Shown one piece after another: positions 23,801 to 33,800 of a stretch of 64,000 nt of DNA (positions within the stretch are counted from its first letter, which is position 1; every line of letters begins with the position of its first letter). The DNA comes from Protonemura montana (Eukaryota > Arthropoda > Insecta > Plecoptera > Nemouridae). The translations under genes were made by a program, and so were the position numbers. Where the stretch lies: positions 22,634,418-22,698,417 of the forward strand of contig OX387605.1 of the NCBI GenBank assembly GCA_947568835.1, written 5' to 3'. The notes under the pieces were generated by a model, which ran no database searches, was not told the DNA's origin, and saw only the letters and a list, made by a program, of their open reading frames with translations.

Positions 23801-23999
23801 CGTTCAACAAGAATGAATGAAACGTCAATTAAAAAAATCCCTTTGTAGCTTTCTTCTCATCAATTTTACAATCAACTTCCTAAATTCCTACCTGAGCCGA
23901 CGCTCCACCTAGCGTCGCCGTCGAAGCGTCCAGAATGTGACATCTCACAGATGTAGTCCCGACGTCTAATGCCGCCACTATTTGTCCCCGAGTCTCCAT
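11863..23999 (-). CDS. GK5: Glycerol kinase 5
   Basis: FGGY-family kinase, expected to phosphorylate glycerol to glycerol-3-phosphate with ATP. Eleven exons 5'->3': 23999-23892, 23586-23493, 22203-22034, 21494-21405, 19785-19471, 18893-18767, 18259-18155, 17778-17684, 15959-15796, 12599-12466, 12023-11863. They sum to 1563 bp, 520 residues plus TGA; human GK5 is about 529. Motifs in order: LDVGTTSVRCH (N-terminal phosphate loop), GLGISTQR-like CLGISTQRCSF, FGTVDTWLLYRLTGG, DFSNASGTGLFDP, ADQAASVFGSCCF, LGTGTF, FIPAFSGLQAP and VDGGVSANDFV. These follow GK5 rather than GK1; for example KEWNDSLTMK and IDTWLLYKLT-type strings are GK5-like. Intron 10 uses a GC donor. Introns 2, 4, 8 and 9 carry SINEs or transposon debris. 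The start is the first in-frame ATG (METRGQIV); the frame is open a little upstream but lacks another ATG. Confidence 0.95.
12991..13098. repeat. TTAGG-type simple repeat, array 1
   Basis: Tandem TTAGG units with single-base variants (GGCTGGG, GGTTTGG). This is the arthropod telomere motif at an internal position, inside GK5 intron 9. It is followed by a ~200-bp A/T-homopolymer-rich spacer. Confidence 0.85.
13099..13302. repeat. AT-rich spacer, unit 1
   Basis: Starts with AGTTGATAAATTCAAATAAT and runs into long A and T tracts. A recognisable second copy follows the Harbinger element at 14309-14460, so spacer and TTAGG array appear to be one compound repeat unit. Confidence 0.6.
13303..13493. 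repeat. TTAGG-type simple repeat, array 2
   Basis: A longer and more regular TTAGG array than array 1, degenerating over its last ~50 bp. It is interrupted by the Harbinger element, and a few TTAGG-like bases resume at 14292. Confidence 0.85.
13494..14291. mobile_element. PIF/Harbinger element, internally deleted (798 bp)
   Basis: Terminal inverted repeats of about 41 bp with one mismatch, both starting AGGCCCGTTCACAATTGCAG and followed by CAGTAG repeats. The flanking direct repeat is TTA (13491-13493 and 14292-14294), the 3-bp TWA target site typical of PIF/Harbinger. The interior holds a short plus-strand ORF with a Harbinger-like transposase N-terminus. At 798 bp it is too short to encode a full transposase, so it is a non-autonomous deletion derivative. 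Confidence 0.9.
13731..13907 (+). pseudogene. Harbinger transposase N-terminal fragment
   Basis: A 58-codon ORF, MDKNQTVAAF..., with a basic patch followed by RRWWVRPINQRRHEQGDFNN and LLQEI. WWVRP-(x)-RR-(x)-G-(F/Y)-(x)-NL-(x)-QEL is, from memory, the characteristic start of PIF/Harbinger (HARBI1-type) transposases, just before the DDE domain. The ORF stops at TAG 13905-13907 and no DDE domain follows, so it is a remnant carried by the element. Confidence 0.7.
14309..14460. repeat. AT-rich spacer, unit 2
   Basis: Direct repeat of 13099-13302: the shared landmark AGTTGATAAATTCAAATAAT is followed by TTCCAAGAATT and long A/T tracts. It shows that the TTAGG/spacer unit was duplicated, with the Harbinger insertion between the copies. 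Confidence 0.65.
14481..14560 (+). repeat. 80-bp direct repeat, copy 1
   Basis: Matches 14971-15051 with a handful of substitutions; the shared core is ACGCTGATTTGATGGGATTT. No coding potential was recognised. Spacing between copies is about 490 bp, possibly long terminal or internal repeats of an unidentified element. Confidence 0.7.
14971..15051 (+). repeat. 80-bp direct repeat, copy 2
   Basis: Second copy of the 14481-14560 repeat, in the same orientation. The sequence between the copies shows no ORF or RNA that I recognise. Confidence 0.7.
15052..15795. other. GK5 intron 9, right part
   Basis: AT-rich intronic sequence. Minus-strand ORFs at 15129-15392 and 15512-15718 have no recognisable family and were not called. 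Confidence 0.45.
16510..16582 (-). pseudogene. tRNA-derived pseudogene or SINE head
   Basis: On the minus strand, a 5' GCCCGGA is followed by a canonical-looking D-arm (TCAGTTGGTAGAGC), an anticodon arm (CCCGA ... TTGGG enclosing a 7-nt loop) and the start of a T-arm (CTCGGGT). U33 is replaced by C, the T-loop is decayed (ACGTATCA) and the 3' acceptor strand does not pair with GCCCGGA. So it is a degenerate tRNA copy, either an isolated pseudogene or the head of a tRNA-derived SINE. It lies in GK5 intron 8. Confidence 0.65.
16884..17320 (-). repeat. 5S-SINE, copy D
   Basis: Nearly full-length, minus strand, in GK5 intron 8 and in the same orientation as the gene. The plus strand reads GTGGTGTTTAACAACGCACTG at the left and GCCAAACCGTTCGG at the right (reversed 5S head). 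Confidence 0.88.
19801..20020 (+). repeat. 5S-SINE, copy E (3' truncated)
   Basis: The head starts at GGTACAGGGTCTCGTGAGATC and the body decays after about 220 bp. Its 5' edge is only about 15-20 bp upstream of the GK5 exon 5 acceptor (exon starts at 19785), antisense to the gene. Confidence 0.85.
20465..20868 (+). repeat. 5S-SINE, copy F
   Basis: Full-length-like copy from CGAACGGTTTGGCGTGTTTG to the ACACAAATCAAATCACAATC tail, with the 5S box region GGTATTGGATGGGTGACC intact. It is in GK5 intron 4, antisense to the gene, about 450 bp right of copy E. Confidence 0.88.
22258..22735 (+). repeat. 5S-SINE, copy G
   Basis: Head CCCCGGTTCTCGTGAGATCACC, body and CAATCAATCAATCC-type tail. It carries a ~30-bp insertion after the 5S box C region (ATTGGGTTTCCAATTATTG). 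The element begins about 55 bp upstream of the GK5 exon 3 acceptor, antisense to the gene. Confidence 0.88.
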
Positions 24000-24954
24000 G
24001 GCATCCGCCGCTGCACCTCCTGCAGCTGCCGAGCGCTCAATGTCGCCGCTTGGCACCACAACCACTGTTCGAGGACGAATTCACGACGCTAGGTCATGGA
24101 CGCAGCCATGATTCGAGTAATTTCTCCTCGTGTTGTGAATAGAGTTTACCAGTATAGTCCGTGCTTTGGCTGCTAGTGCTAGCAGCTGATTGGTGCTGAA
24201 CGTATGTGATACTGGATGCTTTTTTTTTATTTGAAAGTGAACTACGAATACTCGTTAAGGAGATAACTGAGCAAATCGTTATCTGAGCATGCGTAGACGA
24301 CACCGCAAACGCACGTGGTGATAATGGTTAATTACCTGTTAGATTTCTAAAATAGCTTCACGTGTAGCAGTCAAAGTGCAGGTAGAAAAAAAACAAACAA
24401 AACACGACTTTTGTTGTGCCTTTGGTGGTGTCTTTTTTATTGTTTCTTTTTTTTTGTTCACTCTTAGATGTTCACCGAATTTTTAACCAACACTGGTCGA
24501 TACTCGATACATAACATGATGATAAAATGTTGCGATTGATAAGATGGATAAAAACAATACAAATAAAATCTGTGATCTTTGAACTCGTTTTGAGATAATA
24601 CATTTTGCCAAGAATACTTGCGGTGGACCGTCTTCAGTCGATTCCAGCTGCTAAATATGCACCCACATGCACTTAGCTGTCAGAATCGCTAAGATACAGC
24701 GTGTCAACGAGCCTTGAACATGTGATAGAAATCTTAAAGCTCTATTTAAAAAACATGCCCATTCACAAATAAATTAAGACACTTCGATGACATCAAAAAT
24801 ACCTTTAAAAACTGTCATACTGAATAAGAAAAAAACCGCACAATAAAATCAACGATGTTGACTAGATGTTCCGTATTTCGCTTCCCCACAGTTCGTTAAA
24901 AAAATCCCTCCCTCAAACAAAACCAATCGATCGGGTAAAAAAGTAGTCGCGCGT
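24000..24954. other. GK5 promoter / TRIC 3' flank
   Basis: The 955 bp between the GK5 start and the TRIC stop. The GK5-proximal 200 bp are GC-richer. An AATAAA on the minus strand near 24436-24441 could end TRIC transcripts. No additional gene was recognised. Confidence 0.4.
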
Positions 24955-27900
24955 TTATTCCTTCTTCTTGGCGTCGGCCTTTTCGTCCTTGTTTCCTCCT
25001 CGTCCCAGCAGCTTGGCAAGGGAGTCCCAGATGCCGCCGAAGAATAAGGCACAGAACAGGTTCTCGAAGGGCACGAAAGGGTCGTGAATGCCCAGCAGGA
25101 GCGACGACAACTGAAGGCGAGAATAACACACTCATATAAGGGAAAAACTACACGCACGCAGATATATACGAAATAATAAAAGCCTGGAGGTCAGACAGCT
25201 GTTGCCATGCTCACACAGAGCCACAGGGGCTAAATAATTCAGACTGGCCCATGTGGTAATCTTTTTTCAAAAGCATTTATCATTGGCTGTTTTTTTTAGG
25301 GGGCAGGTAGTATCAGTTTCAACGCCCCCGGAAACGAAACTCGATTGCATGTTAGGGTCAATGCTGTTGGTGACTCTCTCCCTCTCTTTCTCCTTCTCGC
25401 TCTCAGGGGTTTCCTGTTTAAATTGTCTGGCAAGGAACGACAAAGCGACAAGTGCGCAAGTCTGTGTAATGTGATCGTCTCGATAACTTACCTTGAAGTA
25501 GACGAAGAAGATGACGATACCAAAGTAGACGAGAGCGTGTGGTGCAGAAATCAGATCGGTCTTGCTGTCGATAACAAAGATGACCGATGCGACCAAGCAG
25601 GCTTTCGTGTAGCTAGGAAATTAGAGACGGACACGTGAGTTTCTATGTTATGAAAATGAACCAAATTATGTTTTATTTAAAAAAAACATAGATGCTTTTA
25701 AGATGTGTGTACCCAGCGAAAATAGGGTGATAAGTGGTATCTTATAAGAATTATTGGATTGAAAGGTGCCCATATTTTAGATCATTAAAACAATCTGTGA
25801 AGAATTGAATGATACTACGTGTGATGGTAATTATGGTGACCTGGATTCCGTTACATAAAGAATAAAATAACGGTATAAGAACATTTCTCTTACAAGCTGG
25901 GCTGCATGAATTCCATTGCGGTTGGAGTCCAGACGCCTCTCATCAGTCGCTCGAACAGCTTCGTGAAGCCGGCGCCGTTTCCTAGAGGGGCAGGAAATTG
26001 TAAGCATATGTAGCTTCATTTAGTTGTTCAAACTTGAAGCTTGAAAGGCAGCTAGGGATTGTATCGATTCAACAAACCAACGTGTTCGCCTTGCTTCTGG
26101 CAGGCCAGAGTTACAATTACACTTCACTAAACGCCGCTAAACCTGCTTTTCATTCGTTATTTTAGCGACAAACATAAACATTTCATGTTCTTTCTGTATT
26201 TTGACAATGGCTATGTTTTGATTAAGATCACGTGATTGATTGACATTGATCGGTATGTGCTACGGGGACAGCGTGTCCAGCGGATAACTTTTAAAGCCAG
26301 TGGGATCTTAAATCTTCAGCTTCTACTTGCGCAGTTCAGCGCTGTCTTTTAGCTGACATTCTTTAAACGTCTTATACGTCATGTATCGACAATCGACATG
26401 AGTACTTATCACTGCATAGCGACAGGAATTCGTTGAAATGACTCGGATCCAAGAGACACAGCGTTCAAAATGTCACCTGGAGTGACCCAATCGTATACCT
26501 TTGAGAGTCCCGATCAAGATCATGATGATGTAGGCGTTGGGATAGAGCTTCGCGGCGTGCGTGACTCCGTCGTACACCTTCTTACATCTGTACACTTCTT
26601 TCATCGCCGAGCAGACGATTTTTACAGGTAAAAACTTTGCAGCTTTATAGCCGATGTCGAAGGGCATGTAAAAGACGACGTACCTGGAAACGAAAGTAAA
26701 ATTTTAGATCAGAATGTTTTTAAAAACTGCACTGAATTGGTCTAAAAAATAATTGGGAGTAATTTGAAATTATTCGATTTTGTGGGATGACCTCCGTGGT
26801 CGGAGATGGCATGCTGTCGCAGGCAAGCAGGTGACACAACGTGGATTCTATTCTGGTCCTAATTTTGCGATAACGCTTTACGAGCCACGTGCACAGAAAA
26901 ACATGCCACTGACTGCCACTGTTTCCAAATCGCTTCTTCTCAGATCCAAAAATAGCACAGGAAATCTACTTTGAAGAACAACCGCGACCGAAACATCCAA
27001 TACCTAAAGATCGGACATGACTTGCTATTGGAAACTTGAAAGTCTGTAGTTGTCATGTGGTTTTCTGAACTGTGCTAACTGCCGATTTTCTATTTTGTGT
27101 TCTATTCCTTTTGCCTGTTACCTGAAGTTTCTATCCAGGATTTTACTCGACCTTTCCACGCGGCTCTTGAATGGTAATGGGGGGTCTAGCGTGACATCCT
27201 CGTCAAAGGTCCCAACCCCACTTCAAAGAGTCTCGGTAACACACAGTCCAGCCCGTGAGAGACAATACCAGAACAAGAACTGCCCCCCAGTATTGCTACT
27301 TATACATTTAGATTAAATGTCAGTGGTGATTTCAGCGACAGGATTTCAAAATACTTATTATAGCGTAAAATAATCCCCAGTTTATTTATTATTGCTAGAA
27401 TATTCTAAAATTAGCTCGAAAAACAAAACGTCTTGGCACGAAGAAAGCTCAATAAATTCAAAACTGACGGATAACAACGAAGATAATTTTAGTGTTTTTA
27501 TATAGTTTTCAATTGGTCACCAGAAAAGATTGGTGGTGCCTCTGTCGGAAAAAGAAAACTAAGACTTAAGCCGCCAAAAAAACACTAGTTCTTACCAAAC
27601 GATGGTGGCTACCACTAACTGGGGAGTGTTCTTGAGGGGGGCCAAGATCGGTTCACCCAGGAGTCCGTTGCAGAGCATCCCACCGGCGAAGACGACCAGC
27701 ATGTAGGAGAGCCAGCAGGACATGGGGTGCTTTCTGGAGAAGGCTTGGGCGCCTGCAGACAAAGTATTCTGTCAGCGTTGATGTAGGGGTGGACCACGAG
27801 GTGGCAGCATGCTCTCTACTAAATCTACGTTGCTATTCGTCGAGCTTTGCATGCTATAAGCGGCGAACAGTTTGTGTCTTGGGAGGTAGACAATAGGCTA

Positions 27901-30289
27901 TGCTTTACACTATTTTTATACTTTTAGGCAAAATCCTCTCTTTTTTGAAGATGAAATTGAGTTAAAGCATTCGCGAAATCGAAGCATGATTCACTCCCAT
28001 CAAAGAATCCAATGTTAGGTACTTTCTCTTGATATTTGTTTCATTGGCTGCATTGTTGAAACAATGCGATTCTAATTTGACGATGGAAAAGTCACGGAGA
28101 AAGAGAGTGATCTTTGACTTGTGAGAGAAAATCAGGCATCGACTTCCTACCGAACTTGAAGCTATTATCGTAAAAATAAATGTTTGTTACCGAAGTTATC
28201 ATAGCGAGTGAGACATCCGGGAAAGACGCATGAAAGGAGATAGTAATCATTGTATAGTAAATCTATTTCTGTTTTCCACTACTGTGCTCGTCTAGGCTGC
28301 TATAACACATGTTGTTGGTGTTTGCACGGGTGTAATCGCTAAGTAATTAACGCATCAGTTAAATGGGCTAAGTACAATGTATTTGCGACATGTACTACAA
28401 TATTGCTTCGTTCCAAACGGACGCTTGGGGAGGTTGGATTTATAGCATTTTCTGAACACTCTCGGCTAATTGGGGTGTTGTCAATAGATTAACACCTTTG
28501 CTTATCAAAAGGTAACCAGGTATACGAAACTTGACAGCTGATAAGCCAAGCCCGTGACCGATTTCAGAACAAGGAGATTGCTGATTCGATGCTACCTAAT
28601 ATAACTTGTCATACCTATAATTCTAAGCTAATCAGAAATCAACACGAACACTTAATTATGTACTACATTCCTCTGTATAGAAACTGGAGATATATGAAAC
28701 AAATCAGATTGCGATAAGAAAATCTCATGGCTTCTGTATTGACTGATATACGTCATGTCTGAAAAATGCATGTTGTACAAGAAGCCTACAACATGGTTTG
28801 CATGTGCCGAGCATGCAGTTAATATCGCCACCAAGACGAAGGTGCATCAAAAGCCAGACCGCGCGGTAATTCGATTACCAAAGGTTTACCTATAAGTGCT
28901 CGACGCCGTAATTGGATTGGTGCATAGCTGACTCATCATCGACTGCGATATTCAGCAGGTAGACGTCTGCTGTCGTAAGCAATTTTTATTTCTTGTGAAC
29001 CAGGGAATAATTCCCTTTAGGTGAGCCAGATCTCGCACGTGAGTGGCGATTTTGGATACGTATCCAATCGGTAGCGAGGATAGGAACCAAAAAAGGGTTC
29101 GGTCTTGGCCTATATTTTAAGTATCAATCGAAAGTTTTTACAAGTTAAAAACGGCTTGCTACTTAAAATTGTGATAAGCACTGATAAAAATACAATTTAG
29201 CTACAAACAATTGATAGTAGGTTTTTAGCAACAAGTGCAAAGTGTTACGATATAAAAACGCGAGGTTCGCCACGGGCGGTTCGGTGCTGTTGGTCGAGTG
29301 ACTCTCAGCGGCGGCCACCAACCGGGGAGGCAGACCAGAAATATCCCGAGACCCCTCTCCCCGCCAATTGAAAGTCGGCGTGTAGGTACGAGCGCGACCA
29401 GAAATAAGTCGCGGCCAAGAGCACGCCACACATCGGGAGAAAGAATGCTGCGGCGGGCACGATCCCGATTTGCTAATACGCTCGAGACGGCGTGGACAGA
29501 CACAAATTCCGGGACTAGCGTGGCAACGCCGACCAATAGGTCTCAAAACCACACCAGAAAATGCTCGCTTTACTCGATTCCCATGGAATAAGATAGCTTG
29601 TTCCGTTGAAAAAAACACTTTTGTAACATTTACTACATTTCAAAATCATGTTCAAGAGTGATTTTCTTATATTCAAAAGATCTTTACACAGTAGTTTAAA
29701 TATTCTTCTTATTGATAGCTTATTGGCTTACAGAACTGCCGCCATAATGTGATCAGCCAATCGCTAGCTGGAGTTTGCTTCATCTGTTTTTTACTCGACA
29801 ACTAAAAATAAATCATTTTCGAGAAATATTCTCTTGAGATTGTTTCGTGTAGCGTGAATGAGTTGTGTTCAGTGGAGCACTAAAGGTTGATTTCGTTGGT
29901 ACATTTCAATGGATTGCAATGCTTGATTGAATTGCAAAAAAGATAAAAAAAAGAAAATTGAGCGAATATTGAAACTAGAAAGGCTAGGTATGAACAACGG
30001 CCACAGGCACGGCTGGGCATGTAGATCGACACGAATAGAAGCGAATTGTAGGGTGTGAGTGCAAGGGATGTGCGATTGATTAATACTAAGGGTCGATATG
30101 TCGATGTCTCATTTATTGAGTGACACGAGTCGATAAAGGCAGGGGTGGAAATTTCTATAGGCACTTACCGGCTCCCAAGTCGTCTCGTACGGCCAGGGCA
30201 CATAGCACACAGTGGGCGATATCGAAATATGGAAACATTTTCAATTTGATAACCTGGTTGGCCAGGTCCAGAAAGGCTTCGGGATCCAT
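24955..30289 (-). CDS. TMEM38B: Trimeric intracellular cation (TRIC) channel
   Basis: Homotrimeric K+ channel of the ER membrane that balances charge during Ca2+ release. Six exons 5'->3': 30289-30169, 27752-27596, 26683-26499, 25981-25894, 25612-25492, 25110-24955. All junctions keep frame, giving 828 bp, 275 residues plus TAA; human TRIC-B is 291. Signatures: MFPYFDIAHCVLCALAVR at the N-terminus, FSRKHPMSCWLSYML, LLGEPIL, WYVVFYMPFDI, the PIP2-binding KEVYRCKK motif (about residues 121-128), and a late hydrophobic helix ending in DPFVPFENLFCALFFGG. The C-terminus KAKKKE-like (DAKKKE) ends in a KKXX di-lysine ER-retrieval signal, as in vertebrate TRICs. The ATG has a strong context (CACCACCATGG). 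It is divergent from ERMP1. Assignment to the family is firm; A versus B subtype may not apply in invertebrates. Confidence 0.95.
29255..29585. other. GC-rich block in TRIC intron 1
   Basis: About 330 bp of distinctly GC-rich sequence within AT-rich intron. It is open on both strands (minus ORF 29163-29618, 151 codons; plus ORF 29298-29591), but neither translation resembles a family I know. It may be a regulatory island or a transposon fragment. Confidence 0.35.
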
Positions 30290-30844
30290 GGTGGTGCCGT
30301 TGATGACTTTGCCGTCCCCCAAACCCCCTGTCGAAAAGGTGAACCGCTTCTCACAACACTCCAAGATTCGCACCTTGCGATGGGCCTCTGCAGACTGATC
30401 AAAACTAGTTACACAGTCGCTCAACAGGGCGCAGCTGCTTGGATAATGGGCTGTCGTTTTTTACAAGGTGACGGGAGAACAGCTGACTTTTGATACAAGA
30501 CCAAATTACAAATAATTTATAGTAGCAATGAAAATCAAGTGTAAGATTGAAATTGTTTATAAAAGTGATACGCAAATTTACTCAAAACATACAGCATGCA
30601 TTGCTTTTTATGATGGTCTGACAGTTAGTGCCTCACCTGTCAGTTTAGCATGTTAATATTGTGGTAGGAAGCATTTAAAATGAACCTTTTTTCTTATCTG
30701 AGGAATTAGCATATTTATCTCCGCTGTTTGTTGAAGTTAGTCATCTAAAAGTATTTATCTTTTGCCATTTTCAGTCATCCTCGACTGGGGTTCTTGTGAG
30801 AAGGTTGAGAGCTCTACTTTCTGCGAGCATATTTGGCTGTGATA
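30290..30844. promoter_or_regulatory. Divergent TRIC / ERMP1 promoter region
   Basis: 555 bp separate the two start codons, which point away from each other. The region must hold both promoters. I see no TATA box placed convincingly for either gene. ERMP1 exon 1 codes for only 8 residues. Confidence 0.6.
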
Positions 30845-33800
30845 ATGCCAAACATGAACAATAAAATGGTGAGTACTGGACACTGCATATGAAAATGTGC
30901 TATGTCATGTCACAAAATTTTCAATTTGAATTTCGTGTACGATATGGTGTGCAAGTGCTATATAACATCTATTCATAATTTTTCGTGACCATATTCTCAT
31001 TTTGCTCTTTAACAGAGAGAGGAAACGGGGGCCGAAGGCCTTCGACAACGGATAAGGGAGTCCAACCGAACGGGGAGCAGCCTTCCGGGTCGTAAAGATG
31101 GTCGAAAACAAAGTTCAAAGGATTTGCCCCCATCCCCATCAGCACATTTAGTTACCACCATCCTCTTGCTCACTGCAATCGCTGTTGCGGTCATTCTGTT
31201 TGAGAAGAAACTGCCAGCCCCTCTCATGAGAAAGCACATACCTCAAAATCCTGGACGTTTTATATCCGAAAGATCTTACGATTTTCTAGTCAAACTCACA
31301 AATTTGGGACCGCGTCCCACTGGAAGCCACGAGAACGAAGTTCTCGCTGTAAAACTATTATCAACTGAAATTTATTCTATTGCCAAAGATGCCAAACCAG
31401 CTCACAAAGTTCAGTTAGACATTCAGAAAACAAGCGGTTCCTTTCCGCTTGGGTTTCTTGATGGAATGACAAGTGTTTACCGAAACGTTCAAAATGTCGT
31501 CGTGAAACTAAGCTCTCAGAAAGAGGAGTCGCCACACAGCCTTCTCATCAACTGTCATTTTGACACTGTCCCTGATAGTCCAGGTATAACAAAATCACAC
31601 TTTATATATTACTTAAGTGCCATAATAGTACTTTCCGATTAAATAAACCTCTCATACTTAGTCATTGTAGTCTGTTGCAGTGTTGCATTGTACTTCTTAA
31701 GAGACGTCTCATAAAATACATTCTATCTAGAGCTGTAAAAACACCAAATAACGGGTTCCGTTTTGCCCAGGTGGTAGTGACGACGGTGCCAGCTGTGCAA
31801 TCATGCTGGAAATTCTGCGAGTGATAACCCAGTCTGACACTCCTGTGAAGCATAACATAATCCTGCTGTTCAACGGCGCCGAAGAGAACTTGATGCAGGC
31901 TTCTCATGGCTTCATCACCCAACACAAGTGGGCGCCCGAAGTTCGTGCGTTCATTAACCTCGAGGCTTGCGGGGCAGGCGGCCGCGAGGTTCTGTTCCAA
32001 GCGGGACCCAACCATCCCTGGCTGATGCAGAAGTATGCAGACTCGGTGCCATATCCCTTCGCTTCGTCTCTCGCGCAAGAGATTTTCCAGAGTGGTGTCA
32101 TTCCGGGCGACACTGACTTCCGGATATTTAGAGACTTTGGAAACATCTCAGGTGAGTTAGCTTAAACAAAGTTTGTAATTTTTGTTGCTCAATTGTTGTA
32201 GGCAACTGGGTATATAGTTTTGATGATGGTTGGTTTCATGAACGCTGCTTCAATCTTGCATAGTTGGAGCTTTTTGAGAGATATTAAGGAAATTAGTGTG
32301 TATTTTGTGGCATAATTGACTTTACCCTTTCACCGATATTTTTAAAGATTTGAATGGGTGTTGGAAGATTTTAAATAAATATTTGAGAGAGTGAAAAGAA
32401 GGCACATTTAAATTGAAATTTAAGAATGAAGAAATCTTGTGATCTTTTCTTCCATATTTCTTTATCACTAAATATTCCATTTAGAAGTAAATATTATGCT
32501 AACAACTCGTGTTTTTTTTTTCCTTTTTTTTTGTTAATACTGTTATCTATATTTCTTAGTTTGCATTTTTTTAAATACCAGAGTTTTCAAGCAAATTACT
32601 ATGTTGGCTTAAATCGTACCTAATCGACGTTTACGAGCAATGTAATCGGCATTTGTAAGACTGCTTTACGGCCATGAATTGGGCCTGAAAGTGTATCAAC
32701 ATTATCTCGGTCAAAGAGATTGTCAGAACATCAAATGTCATCAAGCTGTGGGGCTTGATTCTATATTCATAATTCTATAAAAGGAAATCTATCGTCAGGC
32801 TAAATGATACAAAATAAATAACTTCAAGATGCCTTTGTCTACCAATGGGCCTTAGTAACGACAAAGATCGACAACGTGCCGTCGAGCTAACACATGATTG
32901 ACCATCAACAGGCCTAGACTTTGCTTGGGCTTCCAACGGCTATGTCTACCACACCAAGTTTGACAACGTAGACCAGATCCCGCTCGGCACTCTCCAGCGC
33001 ACCGGGTCCAACATCCTTGCACTGACGCTGGCCATTGCCAACGGCAACGAGCTGTCCGAGGTTGCCAAACATGCGCCCGGAAACCTCGTCTTCTTCGATT
33101 TCCTCGGATCGTTTGTGGTTCGGTGGTCGGAGGTGCTCAACGCGGTTATCAACCTGGCAGTGATGGTGTTGTCTGTGTACACGGTGTACCAAAACATGGA
33201 GGTACAAAATATTGGCATTGCTATTTCGATTTGGCATATTTGGCACATTCAGGCATATTGTAAGGCTATCAACGTGCTTGTCATGAAAGTCATACAGTCC
33301 CTTCGCTTGTCCAAAGCATTGTTGAAGAAATTAATCAAAGTTAAGGTGGTAACATGAGACAGCAGATTTGAGAAGCTCTGTCAGGCAATCTCAGCATCTC
33401 CATGGCTACCAAACATTGAATCTACCATTGAACCTCCTATGCTAGGCCATGATATACCTGTGGTAACATCAGATAGCAGAATTGAGAAGCACTGTCAGGC
33501 GATCTCAGCATCTCCATGGCTACCTAAAGTTGAATCTACCATTGAATCTCCTAAGCTTGATAGTATTTTTTGCCTCAAACTCAGCAACAAAACTTTAAGA
33601 AAGAAGTGAGTATAATTTCAAGCTCATGTTTTGTGTCGTTGATCACTTTTATTTTTACTCAGATTCTTTAGGAATTACTTGGTTATCTACTGGCCTGGCC
33701 AGGAACTTAGCGTGGACTTTTTTCAAACATTGCTGTACTGTGGTATTGGCCTATCACCGGAAAGACTTTTCAGAAGTTATAAAAGCAACCCTTAGTAATT

